Shown here piece after piece: positions 8,365 to 17,595 of a stretch of 64,000 nucleotides of DNA. Source of the stretch: Chitinophaga sp. (GTDB lineage: Bacteria > Bacteroidota > Bacteroidia > Chitinophagales > Chitinophagaceae). Below the pieces are notes generated by a model that was given only the letters and a program-made list of their open reading frames with translations, was not told where the DNA came from and searched no databases. Where the stretch lies: assembly GCF_019236475.1 (NCBI RefSeq), contig NZ_JAFAIX010000012.1:62001-126000 (forward strand). Reading direction: 5' to 3'. The first letter of the stretch is position 1. Every line of letters starts with the position of its first letter. A program made the position numbers and the translations under genes.

Positions 8365-9744
8365 ATGGCAACCGTTACCAGAGAAAACATTGGTTTATTG
8401 AACGATAAGATCACTGTGAAAGTGAGCAAGGAAGATTACCTTCCTAATTTTGACAAAGCAGTAAAGCAATTCAGCAAGAATGCAAATATCCCAGGCTTCC
8501 GTAAAGGTATGGTGCCTGCAGGAATGGTTAAGAAAATGCACGGTGCCGCAATTTTCAGCGACGAAGTGTTGAAAACTGTGGAAAAAGAACTGATGGGTTA
8601 TATCCAGACTGAGAAACTGGAACTGTTTGGCCAGCCACTGTCTCTGGAAAAAGAGGCTAAAAACCTGGATCCTAACCAACCAGCAGATTACTCTTTCGAT
8701 TTCGAAGTAGGTGTTAAACCAGCTTTCGATGTAACTCCACTGGAGAACAACAAAACTACTCTGACCAAATATAAAGTAACTGTTACCGACGAAATGGTAC
8801 AGGAAGAAATCGAGCGTTTACAACTGAAAGGCGGTAAAATGACCGAACCAGAAACAATTGATTCTGAAGATAACGTTATAAACGTTAAATTCGAAGAATC
8901 AGATGCTGCTGGTAACGTGGTAGCAGGTGGTATCGAAAAAGAAAATGCATTGCTGGTTAAATACTTCACTCCTGCTATTCAGGAACAACTGAAAGGCAAG
9001 AAAGCAGAAGACAGCATTGTATTCCAACTGGCAACTTCCTTCGACGAACAGCGTCTGGGCTGGATCCTGAAAGATCTGGGCTTCGCTGCTGACGATAAAG
9101 AAGCTGCTAAGAAACACTTCAAACTGACCATCACTAAAGTAGGTCTGATTGAAAAAAGAGAACTGAATGAAGAATTCTTCAAAGAAGTTTACCCTGCAGA
9201 AACCATCGCTACAGAAGCTGATTTCCGCGCTAAACTGAAAGAAGAAATCGAAAAGTACTGGAATTCCGAAGCGAAAAACCACATGCACAACGATCTGTTT
9301 GAAGTGCTGGTTCACGAAACGCCAATTGAATTACCAAAAGATTTCCTGAAACGCTGGCTGCAAGTAGGTGGTGAAAAACCTAAATCTGCAGAAGAAGCGG
9401 AAAAAGAATACCCTGGCTTTGACCATCAACTGCGCTGGACTCTGATCAGTGATAAACTGATTCGCGATAATAAACTGGAAGTTTCTTTCGAAGAACTGAA
9501 AGAAAATGCAAAACAAAAAGTGTTGGGCTACTACGGTGGTGCTGCTGTTGACGGTGCTGAGTGGCTGGATAGCTACCTGGATCGTCTGTTACAAGATGAG
9601 AAATTCGTAGACCAGACTTACCGCGAGATGATTACCCAGAAACTGTTCGACTGGGCTGAAGCAAAGGTGACTATTAAAGAAGAGGAAATCAAAGCAGAAG
9701 ATTTTGTTAATTTACCTCATAAACATCACCATCATGAACATTAA
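8365..9744 (+). CDS. tig: Trigger factor, ribosome-associated chaperone
   Basis: This 459-residue protein binds nascent chains at the ribosome exit tunnel. The N-terminal domain carries the ribosome-docking signature GFRKGMVP at residues 44-51 (consensus GFRxGxxP), followed by the central segment (about 150-250) that aligns with the PPIase position and a long helical C-terminal domain. The C-terminus is unusually histidine-rich (HKHHHHEH), a possible metal-binding tail. The gene overlaps the start of clpP by 11 bp, so tig and clpP are probably translated from one mRNA. The ATG at 8365 gives the expected MATVTREN start. Confidence 0.95.
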   Translation: MATVTRENIGLLNDKITVKVSKEDYLPNFDKAVKQFSKNANIPGFRKGMVPAGMVKKMHGAAIFSDEVLKTVEKELMGYIQTEKLELFGQPLSLEKEAKNLDPNQPADYSFDFEVGVKPAFDVTPLENNKTTLTKYKVTVTDEMVQEEIERLQLKGGKMTEPETIDSEDNVINVKFEESDAAGNVVAGGIEKENALLVKYFTPAIQEQLKGKKAEDSIVFQLATSFDEQRLGWILKDLGFAADDKEAAKKHFKLTITKVGLIEKRELNEEFFKEVYPAETIATEADFRAKLKEEIEKYWNSEAKNHMHNDLFEVLVHETPIELPKDFLKRWLQVGGEKPKSAEEAEKEYPGFDHQLRWTLISDKLIRDNKLEVSFEELKENAKQKVLGYYGGAAVDGAEWLDSYLDRLLQDEKFVDQTYREMITQKLFDWAEAKVTIKEEEIKAEDFVNLPHKHHHHEH

Positions 9745-10435
9745 TAACGAATTCAGAAAATATGCGATCAAGCATCATGGGATCAGCAGCCTGGTAGTGG
9801 ATAGCTATGCAAAAAGCCACCAGATCAACAGTCTGACTCCGTACATTCTCGAGGAACGCCAGATGAACATGACTCAAATGGACGTTTTCTCCCGATTGAT
9901 GGCTGACCGTATTATTTTCCTGGGTGATCCTGTAAACGACTACGTGGCAAACGTTATTACCGCGCAGTTGTTGTTCCTGGAATCATCCGATCGCAACCGT
10001 GATATTCAGATGTATATCAATAGCCCTGGTGGTTCCGTTTATGCCGGCCTGGGTATTTATGATACCATGCAGATTATTTCTCCTGAAGTAGCTACTATCT
10101 GCACCGGTATGGCCGCCTCTTTCGGCGCTGTACTGCTGGTAGCTGGTACTAAAGGAAAACGTACTGCACTGAAACACGCTCGCGTAATGATTCACCAGCC
10201 TCACGGCGGCGCTGAGGGCCAGACTTCAGATATCGAAATCACTGCACGTGAGTTCGTAAAACTGAAGAAAGAACTCAACGAAATCATTGCCGGACACTGC
10301 GGTCAACCAGTGAAAAAAGTGGAAAAAGATTCCGATCGTGATTATTGGATGACTGCTGACGAAGCAAAAGAATACGGCATCATTGATGACGTACTTCAGA
10401 AAAATCCGAAAAAACAGCTGGATACTCCACAGTAA
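9734..10435 (+). CDS. clpP: ATP-dependent Clp protease proteolytic subunit
   Basis: The track starts at a non-ATG codon at 9704; the real start is ATG 9734 (MNINNEFRKY), giving 233 residues. ClpP is a serine peptidase that forms a barrel of two heptamers docked to ClpX. The catalytic Ser129 is in GMAASFGA, His154 is in RVMIHQPHGG, and Asp203 near DRDYWM is the likely third residue. The substrate-binding NSPGGSVYAGLGIYD motif is intact. It overlaps tig by 11 bp and is followed by a strong terminator, so clpX has its own promoter. Confidence 0.95.
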   Translation: MNINNEFRKYAIKHHGISSLVVDSYAKSHQINSLTPYILEERQMNMTQMDVFSRLMADRIIFLGDPVNDYVANVITAQLLFLESSDRNRDIQMYINSPGGSVYAGLGIYDTMQIISPEVATICTGMAASFGAVLLVAGTKGKRTALKHARVMIHQPHGGAEGQTSDIEITAREFVKLKKELNEIIAGHCGQPVKKVEKDSDRDYWMTADEAKEYGIIDDVLQKNPKKQLDTPQ

Positions 10436-10478
10436 AATTTAATATCATATCAGGGTTTCCTTGATTTAGATTATTTTA

Positions 10479-10511
10479 ACAGTCCCGCTACCCGCGGGAC
10501 TGTTTTTATTT
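10479..10511 (+). terminator. Terminator of tig-clpP
   Basis: A perfect 10-bp GC-rich stem ACAGTCCCGC/GCGGGACTGT with a 5-nt loop and a TTTTATTT tail. It isolates clpX from the tig-clpP transcript. Confidence 0.9.
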
Positions 10512-10542
10512 GATCAGGGCCCGGATTTTTAGTGTAAATTTG
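10509..10542 (+). promoter_or_regulatory. Promoter of clpX
   Basis: TTTG (10509-10512) and the exact -7 motif TAAATTTG (10535-10542) are 22 bp apart. The -33 element lies inside the U-tract of the clpP terminator. The predicted leader before the clpX ATG at 10604 is about 55 nt. Confidence 0.65.
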
Positions 10543-10603
10543 TAAGTCCTGTATTAATATCGCAGGTCTAGCCCGGATTCGTCGAAAAATAATTTATTCC
10601 GAA

Positions 10604-11848
10604 ATGAAAGAATCGAAAATTCGTTGTTCCTTCTGCAACCGCTCCAAAGAAGAAGTTCAAATACTCATTGCCGGCGCCGAAGGACACATCTGTGAAAACT
10701 GTGTGGCCAATGCACAGGAAATTATTGACCAGGAGCTATTCGCTCCCGGCAAGAAACCCGTTGCATCCCCAGTTTCTCACTTCGCTCCAAAAGTTTCCAA
10801 ACCAATGGAAATTAAGAAGTTCCTGGATGACTACGTAATCGGTCAGGACGACGCTAAGAAAATCCTCGCCGTTGCTGTATATAACCACTATAAACGCCTG
10901 AATCAGCAGATCGATGAAGATGAAGTGGAAATCGAAAAATCCAATATCATCATGGTAGGTGAAACCGGTACCGGTAAAACCCTCCTCGCTAAATCCATCG
11001 CTAAACTGCTCAACGTTCCTTTCACCATCGTAGATGCAACTGTTTTCACAGAAGCAGGTTACGTAGGTGAAGACGTGGAAAGTATCCTCAGCCGCCTGCT
11101 CCAGGTTTGTAATTACGACGTGGAAGCGGCTGAACGCGGTATCGTATACATCGATGAAATTGATAAAATTGCCCGTAAGAACGATAACCCTTCCATCACC
11201 CGTGATGTAAGTGGCGAAGGCGTTCAACAAGGTCTCCTCAAACTGTTGGAAGGTACGGAAGTACTGGTTCCTCCTCAAGGCGGCCGTAAACATCCGGAGC
11301 AAAAACTGATCAAACTCAATACGCAGAATATTCTCTTTATCTGCGGCGGCGCATTCGACGGCGTAGAAAGAATTATCAGCAAAAGAGTGCAAACACACTC
11401 TATCGGTTTCAACGTTAACAAAGAAAGAGAAGAAGAAAGCAGAAAACAGATCCTTCGCTACATCAACTCCCAGGACCTCAAATCATTCGGTCTTATCCCC
11501 GAATTACTAGGTCGTCTGCCAGTAGTGACCTATCTGAATTCACTGGATCGCGATACACTCAGAGCTATTCTCACCACTCCTAAAAATGCACTCGTTAAAC
11601 AGTACAAAAAACTGTTTAAAGTGGAAAACATTGACCTGGTAGTGGAAGAAGAAGCAATCGACTATATCGTTGATAAAGCAATGGAATACAAACTTGGTGC
11701 TCGTGGCCTTCGCTCTATCTGCGAAGTAGTACTCAGCGATGCCATGTTTGAACTGCCTTCTGCCAATGAAACTACTTTCACATTAACGAAAGAATACGCA
11801 GAGAATAAACTGGAAAAGTCTACCCTGGTCAAACTGAAGGTAGCCTAA
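10604..11848 (+). CDS. clpX: ATP-dependent Clp protease ATPase subunit ClpX
   Basis: A AAA+ unfoldase of 414 residues. The N-terminal zinc-binding domain has Cys8/Cys11 and Cys30/Cys33. Walker A is GETGTGKT at 119-126, and Walker B is in [12 protein letters not shown]. The ClpP-docking IGF loop is present in THSIGFNVN, and the pore-loop and sensor 2 (GARGLRS) regions are intact. It unfolds tagged substrates and feeds them to ClpP, encoded just upstream behind a terminator. A small helical-protein gene follows after 33 bp and probably shares the transcript. Confidence 0.97.
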   Translation: MKESKIRCSFCNRSKEEVQILIAGAEGHICENCVANAQEIIDQELFAPGKKPVASPVSHFAPKVSKPMEIKKFLDDYVIGQDDAKKILAVAVYNHYKRLNQQIDEDEVEIEKSNIIMVGETGTGKTLLAKSIAKLLNVPFTIVDATVFTEAGYVGEDVESILSRLLQVCNYDVEAAERGIVYIDEIDKIARKNDNPSITRDVSGEGVQQGLLKLLEGTEVLVPPQGGRKHPEQKLIKLNTQNILFICGGAFDGVERIISKRVQTHSIGFNVNKEREEESRKQILRYINSQDLKSFGLIPELLGRLPVVTYLNSLDRDTLRAILTTPKNALVKQYKKLFKVENIDLVVEEEAIDYIVDKAMEYKLGARGLRSICEVVLSDAMFELPSANETTFTLTKEYAENKLEKSTLVKLKVA

Positions 11849-11881
11849 TAATAATCTACGAAACTTTAAAACCCATCAATT

Positions 11882-12175
11882 ATGCAGGAACTTATTCAGC
11901 AATTACAGGAAAAAGCAGGTCTCACTGCTGAACAGGCAGCTCAGTCGATCGATGTAATCAAAGAATATGTGAAAGGGAAACTGCCTCCATTTATCGCTGG
12001 TACTGTTGACAACTGGTTTGCAGGTATGTCTGGTAAAACGGAAGAAAAAGGCGAAAGTTTAATGGATAAAGCAGGTGACTTCCTGGATAATGCAAAAGAT
12101 ACCGCTGAAGATTGGGCCGAAGCCGCTAAAAACAAGGTGACGGACTTCTTCAACAAAGAAAAAGACAAACACTAA
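11882..12175 (+). CDS. Small charged helical protein, unknown function
   Basis: I do not recognise a named family. The 97 residues are almost entirely predicted helix. The N-terminal half (MQELIQQLQEKAGLTAEQAAQSIDVIKEYVKGKLPPFIAGTVDNWF) looks like a small helical bundle, and the C-terminal half is a repetitive amphipathic, lysine/aspartate/alanine-rich segment (DKAGDFLDNAKDTAEDWAEAAKNKV) reminiscent of LEA or CsbD-like stress proteins. There is no signal peptide. It lies 33 bp after clpX and ends at a strong terminator, so it is probably co-transcribed. A stress-related or adaptor role is speculation. Confidence 0.7.
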   Translation: MQELIQQLQEKAGLTAEQAAQSIDVIKEYVKGKLPPFIAGTVDNWFAGMSGKTEEKGESLMDKAGDFLDNAKDTAEDWAEAAKNKVTDFFNKEKDKH

Positions 12176-12185
12176 AAAAACATAC

Positions 12186-12216
12186 AACGTCCCGCAATTG
12201 CGGGACGTTTCGTTTT
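12186..12216 (+). terminator. Terminator after clpX and small helical gene
   Basis: A perfect 10-bp stem AACGTCCCGC/GCGGGACGTT with an AATT loop, then TCGTTTT. It starts 10 nt after the stop codon. Confidence 0.9.
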
Positions 12217-12761
12217 AATACCTTTCCTGCCCCATATAAATGCCCTTAAATCCCTCCAAAACGGAATCATGACCGTTAAGGCATACACGAACCCAAATCG
12301 CCTTAAATGAGCTTTATTTCCTCTTCCAGAACACGTATCTCCCGAAATCATACCTATAGGCACAAAAAAAAGAAACATTTGGTGATGCAAATGTTTCTTT
12401 TCTTAGGAATGCTACTTATTCCAGTAATCAGGTAACGTGGAAATTACAGGTCTTAATGTCTTATTAATCTACATGCTAGCTTTGAATTAACTTTCAAAAA
12501 AAGCACCCTGTTAAAGGGTGCTTTTGTAAGCGTAAAAGTGTTTCAAATCTAAGTTTGATTTTGTGTTAAGGTTGATAAACGGTAAAGAGTGATGAATTAA
12601 CCCAAATTTAACGTTCCTTTTGCAATAAACTATAACACAAAAGGGGTAATGTTTCATTTATTTGTCAAAAAAGATGAACGGTTTGTAGTTAAGATTTTTT
12701 TACATTAAAAAAATTTCGCACTCTTAAATCCAATCAAAACCAACACGGTTACCTCATATAC
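12217..12761. other. Non-coding stretch with two further hairpins, possible small RNA locus
   Basis: No supported ORF. A perfect 12-bp hairpin AAAGAAACATTT/AAATGTTTCTTT (12369-12400) and a perfect 11-bp hairpin AAAAGCACCCT/AGGGTGCTTTT (12499-12525) both look like terminators. The second is the likely terminator of the acyl-CoA dehydrogenase gene on the minus strand. TTTTG (12522-12526) and TAAGTTTG (12550-12557) form a -33/-7 pair on the plus strand, overlapped by a minus-strand TAGATTTG (12544-12551). Transcripts from these could be small or antisense RNAs. Confidence 0.4.
12499..12525. terminator. Bidirectional hairpin terminator
   Basis: A perfect 11-bp stem AAAAGCACCCT/AGGGTGCTTTT with loop GTTAA, flanked by A-rich and T-rich runs on both sides. 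It is positioned to terminate the minus-strand acyl-CoA dehydrogenase transcript. Confidence 0.75.
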
Positions 12762-13901
12762 TTATCTTAAAGCCTCTCTTGCTATCACGATTTTCTGTAT
12801 CTCGGAGGTCCCCTCTCCTATAGTGCATAATTTTGCGTCACGATAAAATTTCTCCACCGGAAAGTCTTTCGTATAGCCATAACCGCCAAAAATCTGTACG
12901 GCGTCATTAGCTACTCTTACGGCTACCTCAGAGGCATAATACTTGGCCATAGCCGCCTGCTGGGTCATTTTCACCTTCCTGTTTTTCATATCTGCAGCCT
13001 GGAGCGTTAGTAACTCTGCAGCTTCTATTTCAGTAGCCATATCTGCCAGCTTAAAGGATACGCCCTGGAAACTGGAAATAGGCTGATCAAATTGATGTCT
13101 TTCTTTTGAATACTTAATCGCTGCATCCCTGGCCCCTTTGGCGATGCCCAAGGATAAAGCGGCAATGGAGATACGACCACCATCCAATACTTTCATAGAC
13201 TGAATAAAGCCGTCTCCTACTTGGCCTAGCACATTGGCAGCCGGAACGCGACAGTTATTAAAAATCATTTCTGCGGTTTCGGAGGCACGCATTCCCAGCT
13301 TGTTCTCCTTCTTACCACCGCTGAAGCCTGGTGTTCCCTTTTCCACTACAAAGGCAGTCATACCATGACTATCCCTCACATCGCCGGTGCGGGCTATCAC
13401 TACGGCTATATCACAGCTTTTACCATGGGTAATCCAGCATTTGGTACCGTCAATAATCCAGTCGTCCCCATCTTTTTTGGCAACACATTTCATGTTCATG
13501 GCATCGGAACCAGTATTGGGCTCTGTAAGGCCCCAAGCGCCGATCCATTCTGCTGTAGCCAGTTTAGGCAGCCAGCGTTGTTTTTGTTCTTCATTTCCGA
13601 ATTGCAGGATATGACCAGTGCACAAGGAGTTATGTGCGGCTACGCTCAATCCGATGGCGCCGCAAAAACGTGCAATTTCACTGACAACAGTTACATATTC
13701 TAGGTATCCAAGTCCGCTACCGCCATATTGTTCTGGCACTAATACTCCCATCAGGCCCAGTTTTCCCAGCTCTTTGAATAAGGACACCGGGAATTCCTGG
13801 CTTTCATCCCATTCCATAACATGGGGAAGAATCGCCTTTTTACCAAAATCCCGGATAGTTTGTGCGATCTGTTGTTGTTCTTCAGTGGGCTCAAAATTCA
13901 T
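12762..13901 (-). CDS. Acyl-CoA dehydrogenase
   Basis: A typical acyl-CoA dehydrogenase of 379 residues, a FAD flavoprotein that introduces the alpha,beta double bond in fatty acyl-CoA or branched acyl-CoA degradation. The two signature regions are intact: [17 protein letters not shown] near residue 125 and the C-terminal block [22 protein letters not shown]. The catalytic base is expected to be the glutamate in IGEGTSEIQ. The chain-length class cannot be read from sequence alone; the short length and motif favour a short-chain or branched-chain type. It is the last gene of the minus-strand run from porX, 41 bp after the HhH gene. Confidence 0.92.
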   Translation of the reverse strand: MNFEPTEEQQQIAQTIRDFGKKAILPHVMEWDESQEFPVSLFKELGKLGLMGVLVPEQYGGSGLGYLEYVTVVSEIARFCGAIGLSVAAHNSLCTGHILQFGNEEQKQRWLPKLATAEWIGAWGLTEPNTGSDAMNMKCVAKKDGDDWIIDGTKCWITHGKSCDIAVVIARTGDVRDSHGMTAFVVEKGTPGFSGGKKENKLGMRASETAEMIFNNCRVPAANVLGQVGDGFIQSMKVLDGGRISIAALSLGIAKGARDAAIKYSKERHQFDQPISSFQGVSFKLADMATEIEAAELLTLQAADMKNRKVKMTQQAAMAKYYASEVAVRVANDAVQIFGGYGYTKDFPVEKFYRDAKLCTIGEGTSEIQKIVIAREALR

Positions 13902-13942
13902 AACGGGTGTGTGTTTAAGGATGTATCTTTATTGAATGTGAT

Positions 13943-14824
13943 TCACAGCTTGATGTAATGTTCAATTTTACGATAAATAATCTCATCCACCAACGGCAGG
14001 CTATGCAATTCACTCACCTCCTTGAAACCCGCATGGGCACTACGATACGCAACAATCATATGGGCCAGTTTATAACGTATGTATGGATGGGATGCCAAAG
14101 TTTTTTCATCTGTGAGATTTAGGTCAATAATTTTTAGAGAACTATCACCGATCTTCAGAAAAGCTTTGATTTTATTGAATACTGTGTCGGGAAGTCCATA
14201 TGTTTCGGCCACCTGCTCTACACAGTAAAAACCGCCCAATTTCTCTCGAAAGCCACAAATCCGACGCGCATAGCCAGGTCCTATACCCGGAAGCCCCTGC
14301 CATTGTAGGGTGTCGGCGGTGTTGATGTCCAGTTGGCGCAACTGCTTCTCCGATCGACGTATATTCGTATGAGTTAGTTTCGATTTATCAGGAATCCTTA
14401 CAAATGGAATCAATCGCTCTAGTAACGCAGGCGGTACGGCATAGATCTTCCTGATATCCTCTGGGGATCGGAATTTACCGCCTTTCTCCACATACTTTAT
14501 GACCCCTGCGGCGGCCCTGGCAGGCAATCCTAACTGCTGCCATTTTTCCACGGTCATCCGGTTGGGATCAAAGTAAAAGCATTCCGACGGTAGTGCTATT
14601 GCAGCCTTCGCAGTCCGATCGGTGGTGATCTCCTCTCGGAAAGAGGCCTCAAACGCCATTACGGCCCGCCGAAAGGCTGCAGTATCTACCTTATCGCCAG
14701 GGTAGAACCGCAACGCCAAACGGGGACTTAGTGTATATAGCAATGCTAGTATAGTAAGTGCTGTGATACCAATACGCTCTTTCCTTGAGAACTCCGCAAA
14801 CTGCCGGATTAGGAACTTCCACAT
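13943..14824 (-). CDS. Membrane-anchored helix-hairpin-helix protein (ComEA-like)
   Basis: The 293-residue protein has one N-terminal transmembrane segment (about 19-37, IGITALTILALLYTLS) after a basic start, then three helix-hairpin-helix units near LPARAAAGVIKYVEKGGKF, LPGIGPGYARRICGF and HPYIRYKLAHMIVAY. HhH motifs contact the DNA backbone non-specifically, so it may bind DNA outside the membrane as ComEA does in natural uptake. Other competence genes are not nearby, so uptake is an inference. An exact minus-strand TAATTTTG (14848-14855) lies just upstream, giving it a likely promoter of its own. Confidence 0.8.
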   Translation of the reverse strand: MWKFLIRQFAEFSRKERIGITALTILALLYTLSPRLALRFYPGDKVDTAAFRRAVMAFEASFREEITTDRTAKAAIALPSECFYFDPNRMTVEKWQQLGLPARAAAGVIKYVEKGGKFRSPEDIRKIYAVPPALLERLIPFVRIPDKSKLTHTNIRRSEKQLRQLDINTADTLQWQGLPGIGPGYARRICGFREKLGGFYCVEQVAETYGLPDTVFNKIKAFLKIGDSSLKIIDLNLTDEKTLASHPYIRYKLAHMIVAYRSAHAGFKEVSELHSLPLVDEIIYRKIEHYIKL

Positions 14825-14902
14825 GGGTTAACAAATTTTTGGAAGGTCAAAATTAGCCTGTCCAATTGGGGCATTCCTTTATTAGATGTTAACAACAATA
14901 AA

Positions 14903-14924
14903 AAAACCGGCGTTTGCCGGTTTT
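14903..14924 (-). terminator. Terminator of MBL hydrolase gene
   Basis: A perfect 9-bp stem AAAACCGGC/GCCGGTTTT with a GTTT loop; on the minus strand it ends in a T run. The stem overlaps the stop codon (14923-14925) of the upstream gene. Confidence 0.8.
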
Positions 14925-15684
14925 AAATTTCTAGTGTGAGTCCATCGTAGGCGAGCGCCATTCCATCCGGCAACTCCCGCGATACTTCCTCATGTAACCC
15001 AAGCTGGTGACTAATATGCGTAAAGTAAACCTGTGGAATATCCAGTTCCTTACCTAGTGCAATCGCCTCTTCCAAGGTGAAATGGGAAATATGCTTTTCC
15101 TTACGAAGTGCATTCACAACTAATATCTTCGATCCCCTGATTTTGTCTTTTTCTTCAGGGGCAATAAAATTTGCGTCGGTGATATAGGTGAAATCATGTA
15201 TCCGGAAACCAGTTACCGGCATTTTATAGTGCATTACCTGTATAGGCGTAATCGTTAGGCCATTGACGCCGAAAGGCAGATCATCAATGGCTTTCAGATT
15301 AATCTCCGGGATACCGGGATATTTATAATCTGCAAAAGCATAAGCAAATTCACGCATGATTACATTCTGGCTGAAATCGGTCGCATAAATATCGATCGAA
15401 CTTTGCTGGAAGTAATTAAAAGCGCGGATATCATCCATTCCGGCGATGTGGTCTTTATGGGAATGGGTAATCAGTACTGCTTCCAGGTGTTTTACCTTTT
15501 CCCTAAGCATCTGGTAGCGGAAATCAGGAGTGGTATCCACTACGATATTACCTGCCGTGGAGGAAATTAAGATGCTGCTACGCAGACGCGTGTCTTTCGG
15601 GTCTGCAGAGGTACATACTTCGCAGCCGCAGGCAATTACAGGCACTCCTTGAGATGTTCCGGTTCCGAGAAAAGTTACTTTCAT
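14923..15684 (-). CDS. MBL-fold metallo-hydrolase (PhnP-like)
   Basis: The protein has 253 residues. The N-terminus MKVTFLGTGTSQGVPVIACGCEVC, with two nearby cysteines, resembles the PhnP/Lact-type phosphodiesterase group of metallo-beta-lactamase-fold enzymes. The metal motif is HSHKDHIAGMD near residue 77, and a later H (HISHQLG) completes the site. PhnP hydrolyses cyclic phosphoribosyl phosphates, while relatives act on other phosphodiesters; no phn genes are present, so the substrate is open. It follows the 106-residue gene by 12 bp, in the minus-strand run from porX. Confidence 0.85.
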   Translation of the reverse strand: MKVTFLGTGTSQGVPVIACGCEVCTSADPKDTRLRSSILISSTAGNIVVDTTPDFRYQMLREKVKHLEAVLITHSHKDHIAGMDDIRAFNYFQQSSIDIYATDFSQNVIMREFAYAFADYKYPGIPEINLKAIDDLPFGVNGLTITPIQVMHYKMPVTGFRIHDFTYITDANFIAPEEKDKIRGSKILVVNALRKEKHISHFTLEEAIALGKELDIPQVYFTHISHQLGLHEEVSRELPDGMALAYDGLTLEI

Positions 15685-15696
15685 GCCGTTTTTTAT

Positions 15697-16017
15697 TTAT
15701 TCTGCTTCTTCTGTTCCTGTTGAAATCTCCCCTTCTTCGGCATCCGGCACAGGTTTGCTGTTGATGATCTGTTTATAAAGTTTGTGGGATTCAGCGGTGA
15801 GTAGGTCTTCATCCAGGGGCAGGGTGGTCAGGATATCCACCAGTGTATTAATTCTGCCTTCCAGGTTCAGAAACTTGTTGATAACCACTACCTTTTTATG
15901 TTCCAGTATACAGTAACCTGAGGTGAAGGTGCCTTTTTCGAAGCGCAGCACATATTTTGCGTCTTCGAAAATTTTTTCCAGCTTGTTCAGGTTGTTAGGT
16001 GTGACTTTAAGATTCAT
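15697..16017 (-). CDS. Conserved small protein downstream of porX, unknown function
   Basis: A 106-residue cytoplasmic protein that I do not recognise beyond resembling small Bacteroidota proteins annotated as hypothetical. It begins with a helical segment (NLNKLEKIFEDAKYVLRF), then a beta-hairpin-like stretch (GTFTSGYCILEHKKVVVINKFL) and a helical region, and ends in an acidic, probably disordered tail (DAEEGEISTGTEEAE). It has no signal peptide or transmembrane segment. It sits 24 bp after porX and 12 bp before the MBL gene, so all three are likely co-transcribed. Confidence 0.75.
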   Translation of the reverse strand: MNLKVTPNNLNKLEKIFEDAKYVLRFEKGTFTSGYCILEHKKVVVINKFLNLEGRINTLVDILTTLPLDEDLLTAESHKLYKQIINSKPVPDAEEGEISTGTEEAE

Positions 16018-16041
16018 ACTACAAAAATAATTAAAACCCGC

Positions 16042-17595
16042 CTATTTCGTGACCATGCGCACTACAGGCACAATCATTTCCTCCAGGGAAATACCGCCGT
16101 GTTGGAAGGTATTCCGATAATAGTTCACAAAGTAGTTGTAATTATTAGGGTAGCAGAGATAGCCGTCTTCCTTAGCAAAAATATACGAGGAATTCACGTT
16201 CGGCCTAGGCAGACCGGCTTCCTTAGGATCTCGGAATGCCAGTACTTCCTTGGGATCATAGTTCAGGTTGCGGCCATGTTTATAGCGCAAATTGGTAGTA
16301 GTTTGTTTATCCCCGATTACTTTCACAGGTGTTTTCACACGCACGCTTCCGTGATCAGTGGCTATTATCAGGTTAATTTTTTTATCGCTCAAACGCTTCA
16401 GGGCCTGGTGTAGCGGAGAATGTTCAAACCAACTGGCAGTGATAGAACGATAGGAAGTTTCATCTCCCGCCAGTTCTTTCAGCACTTCCATTTCCGTACG
16501 GGCATGGCTGAGCATATCCACGAAGTTGTACACAATAATACTCAGCGGGTAATCCATGAGATTATGAATATTACTCAGCATTTGCTGGGCATCGGCATGA
16601 TTGACCACTTTCGTATAGGAAAAGCGGGGATCCATGCGGAGGCGCTGCAATTGAGCGGCAAAGAACTTTTCCTCATAGAGGTTTTTCCCGCCTTCTTCAT
16701 CATCGTTTTTCCATTCTTCTGGAAATTTATGTTCAATATCGATGGGCAGCATGCCGGCAAAAATGGCATTCCTGCTGTATTGCGTGCTGGTAGGCAGAAT
16801 GCTGAAAAAAGTATCCTCTTCCAAGAGGCGGAATGATTCTTGGAAAATGGGCAAAATCGCTTTCCATTGGTCGTAGCGGAGATTGTCGATTAGTAGGAAA
16901 ACGTTAGGGAGATGCGGGTCTAGCATGGGCACCACTTTATCTTTGAAAAGCGTGTGGGACATGATAGGGGCATCTTGGGCCTTTGGATGCAGCCAGCTAC
17001 TGTAATTCCGACTGATATACTTAGAGAATTCTGTATTTGCTTCCGCCTTCTGGGTATTAAAAACTTCCAGCATTTCCGGGCTGTCGGTTTTAGACATTTC
17101 CATTTCCCAGTAAACGAGTTTTTTATAGATATCCATCCACTCGTTATGATCTGGGTTGGAGTTTAGCGCCATAAATAGGCTACGGAATTCTTGCTGGTAG
17201 GCGCTTGTGGTTTTTTCCGCCACAAGACGTTTGTTATCAATTATTTTTTTGAGAGACAAGAGTACCTGGTTCGGATTGACCGGCTTGATAAGATAGTCCG
17301 TGATCTGGGCGCCAATGGCGTCATCCATCACATTTTCCGCTTCATTTTTGGTAATCATGACCACTGGAATCTGTTGGTCAATTTCTTTGATTTTTCCCAG
17401 GGTTTCCAGGCCAGTAATACCGGGCATGGACTCATCGAGGAGCACCACGTCTACCACTTGTTCCTTTAGGAATTCCAGGGCGTCGTAGCCGTTGGTCAGT
17501 GCGGAAACCTTATAACCTTTACTTTCAAGAAAGATTATCTGGGATTTCAGCGAATCAATTTCGTCATCTACCCAAAGTATATTTATCTGGCTCAT
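16042..17595 (-). CDS. porX: PorX: response regulator with PglZ phosphatase-like domain
   Basis: A 517-residue protein. Residues 1-120 form a receiver domain with acidic pocket WVDDE and phospho-acceptor Asp54 (VLLDESMPG). A helical linker precedes the PglZ/alkaline-phosphatase-superfamily domain (about 200-515), with LLIDNLRYDQW, FVDMLSHAR and IATDHGSVRVKTP metal-site segments. This domain pair is diagnostic of PorX, which works with the histidine kinase PorY to control type IX secretion genes and gliding; its PglZ domain has zinc-dependent phosphodiesterase activity on oligonucleotides. porY is not in the window. It is the first gene of the minus run and is divergent from the HD gene. Confidence 0.93.
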   Translation of the reverse strand: MSQINILWVDDEIDSLKSQIIFLESKGYKVSALTNGYDALEFLKEQVVDVVLLDESMPGITGLETLGKIKEIDQQIPVVMITKNEAENVMDDAIGAQITDYLIKPVNPNQVLLSLKKIIDNKRLVAEKTTSAYQQEFRSLFMALNSNPDHNEWMDIYKKLVYWEMEMSKTDSPEMLEVFNTQKAEANTEFSKYISRNYSSWLHPKAQDAPIMSHTLFKDKVVPMLDPHLPNVFLLIDNLRYDQWKAILPIFQESFRLLEEDTFFSILPTSTQYSRNAIFAGMLPIDIEHKFPEEWKNDDEEGGKNLYEEKFFAAQLQRLRMDPRFSYTKVVNHADAQQMLSNIHNLMDYPLSIIVYNFVDMLSHARTEMEVLKELAGDETSYRSITASWFEHSPLHQALKRLSDKKINLIIATDHGSVRVKTPVKVIGDKQTTTNLRYKHGRNLNYDPKEVLAFRDPKEAGLPRPNVNSSYIFAKEDGYLCYPNNYNYFVNYYRNTFQHGGISLEEMIVPVVRMVTK

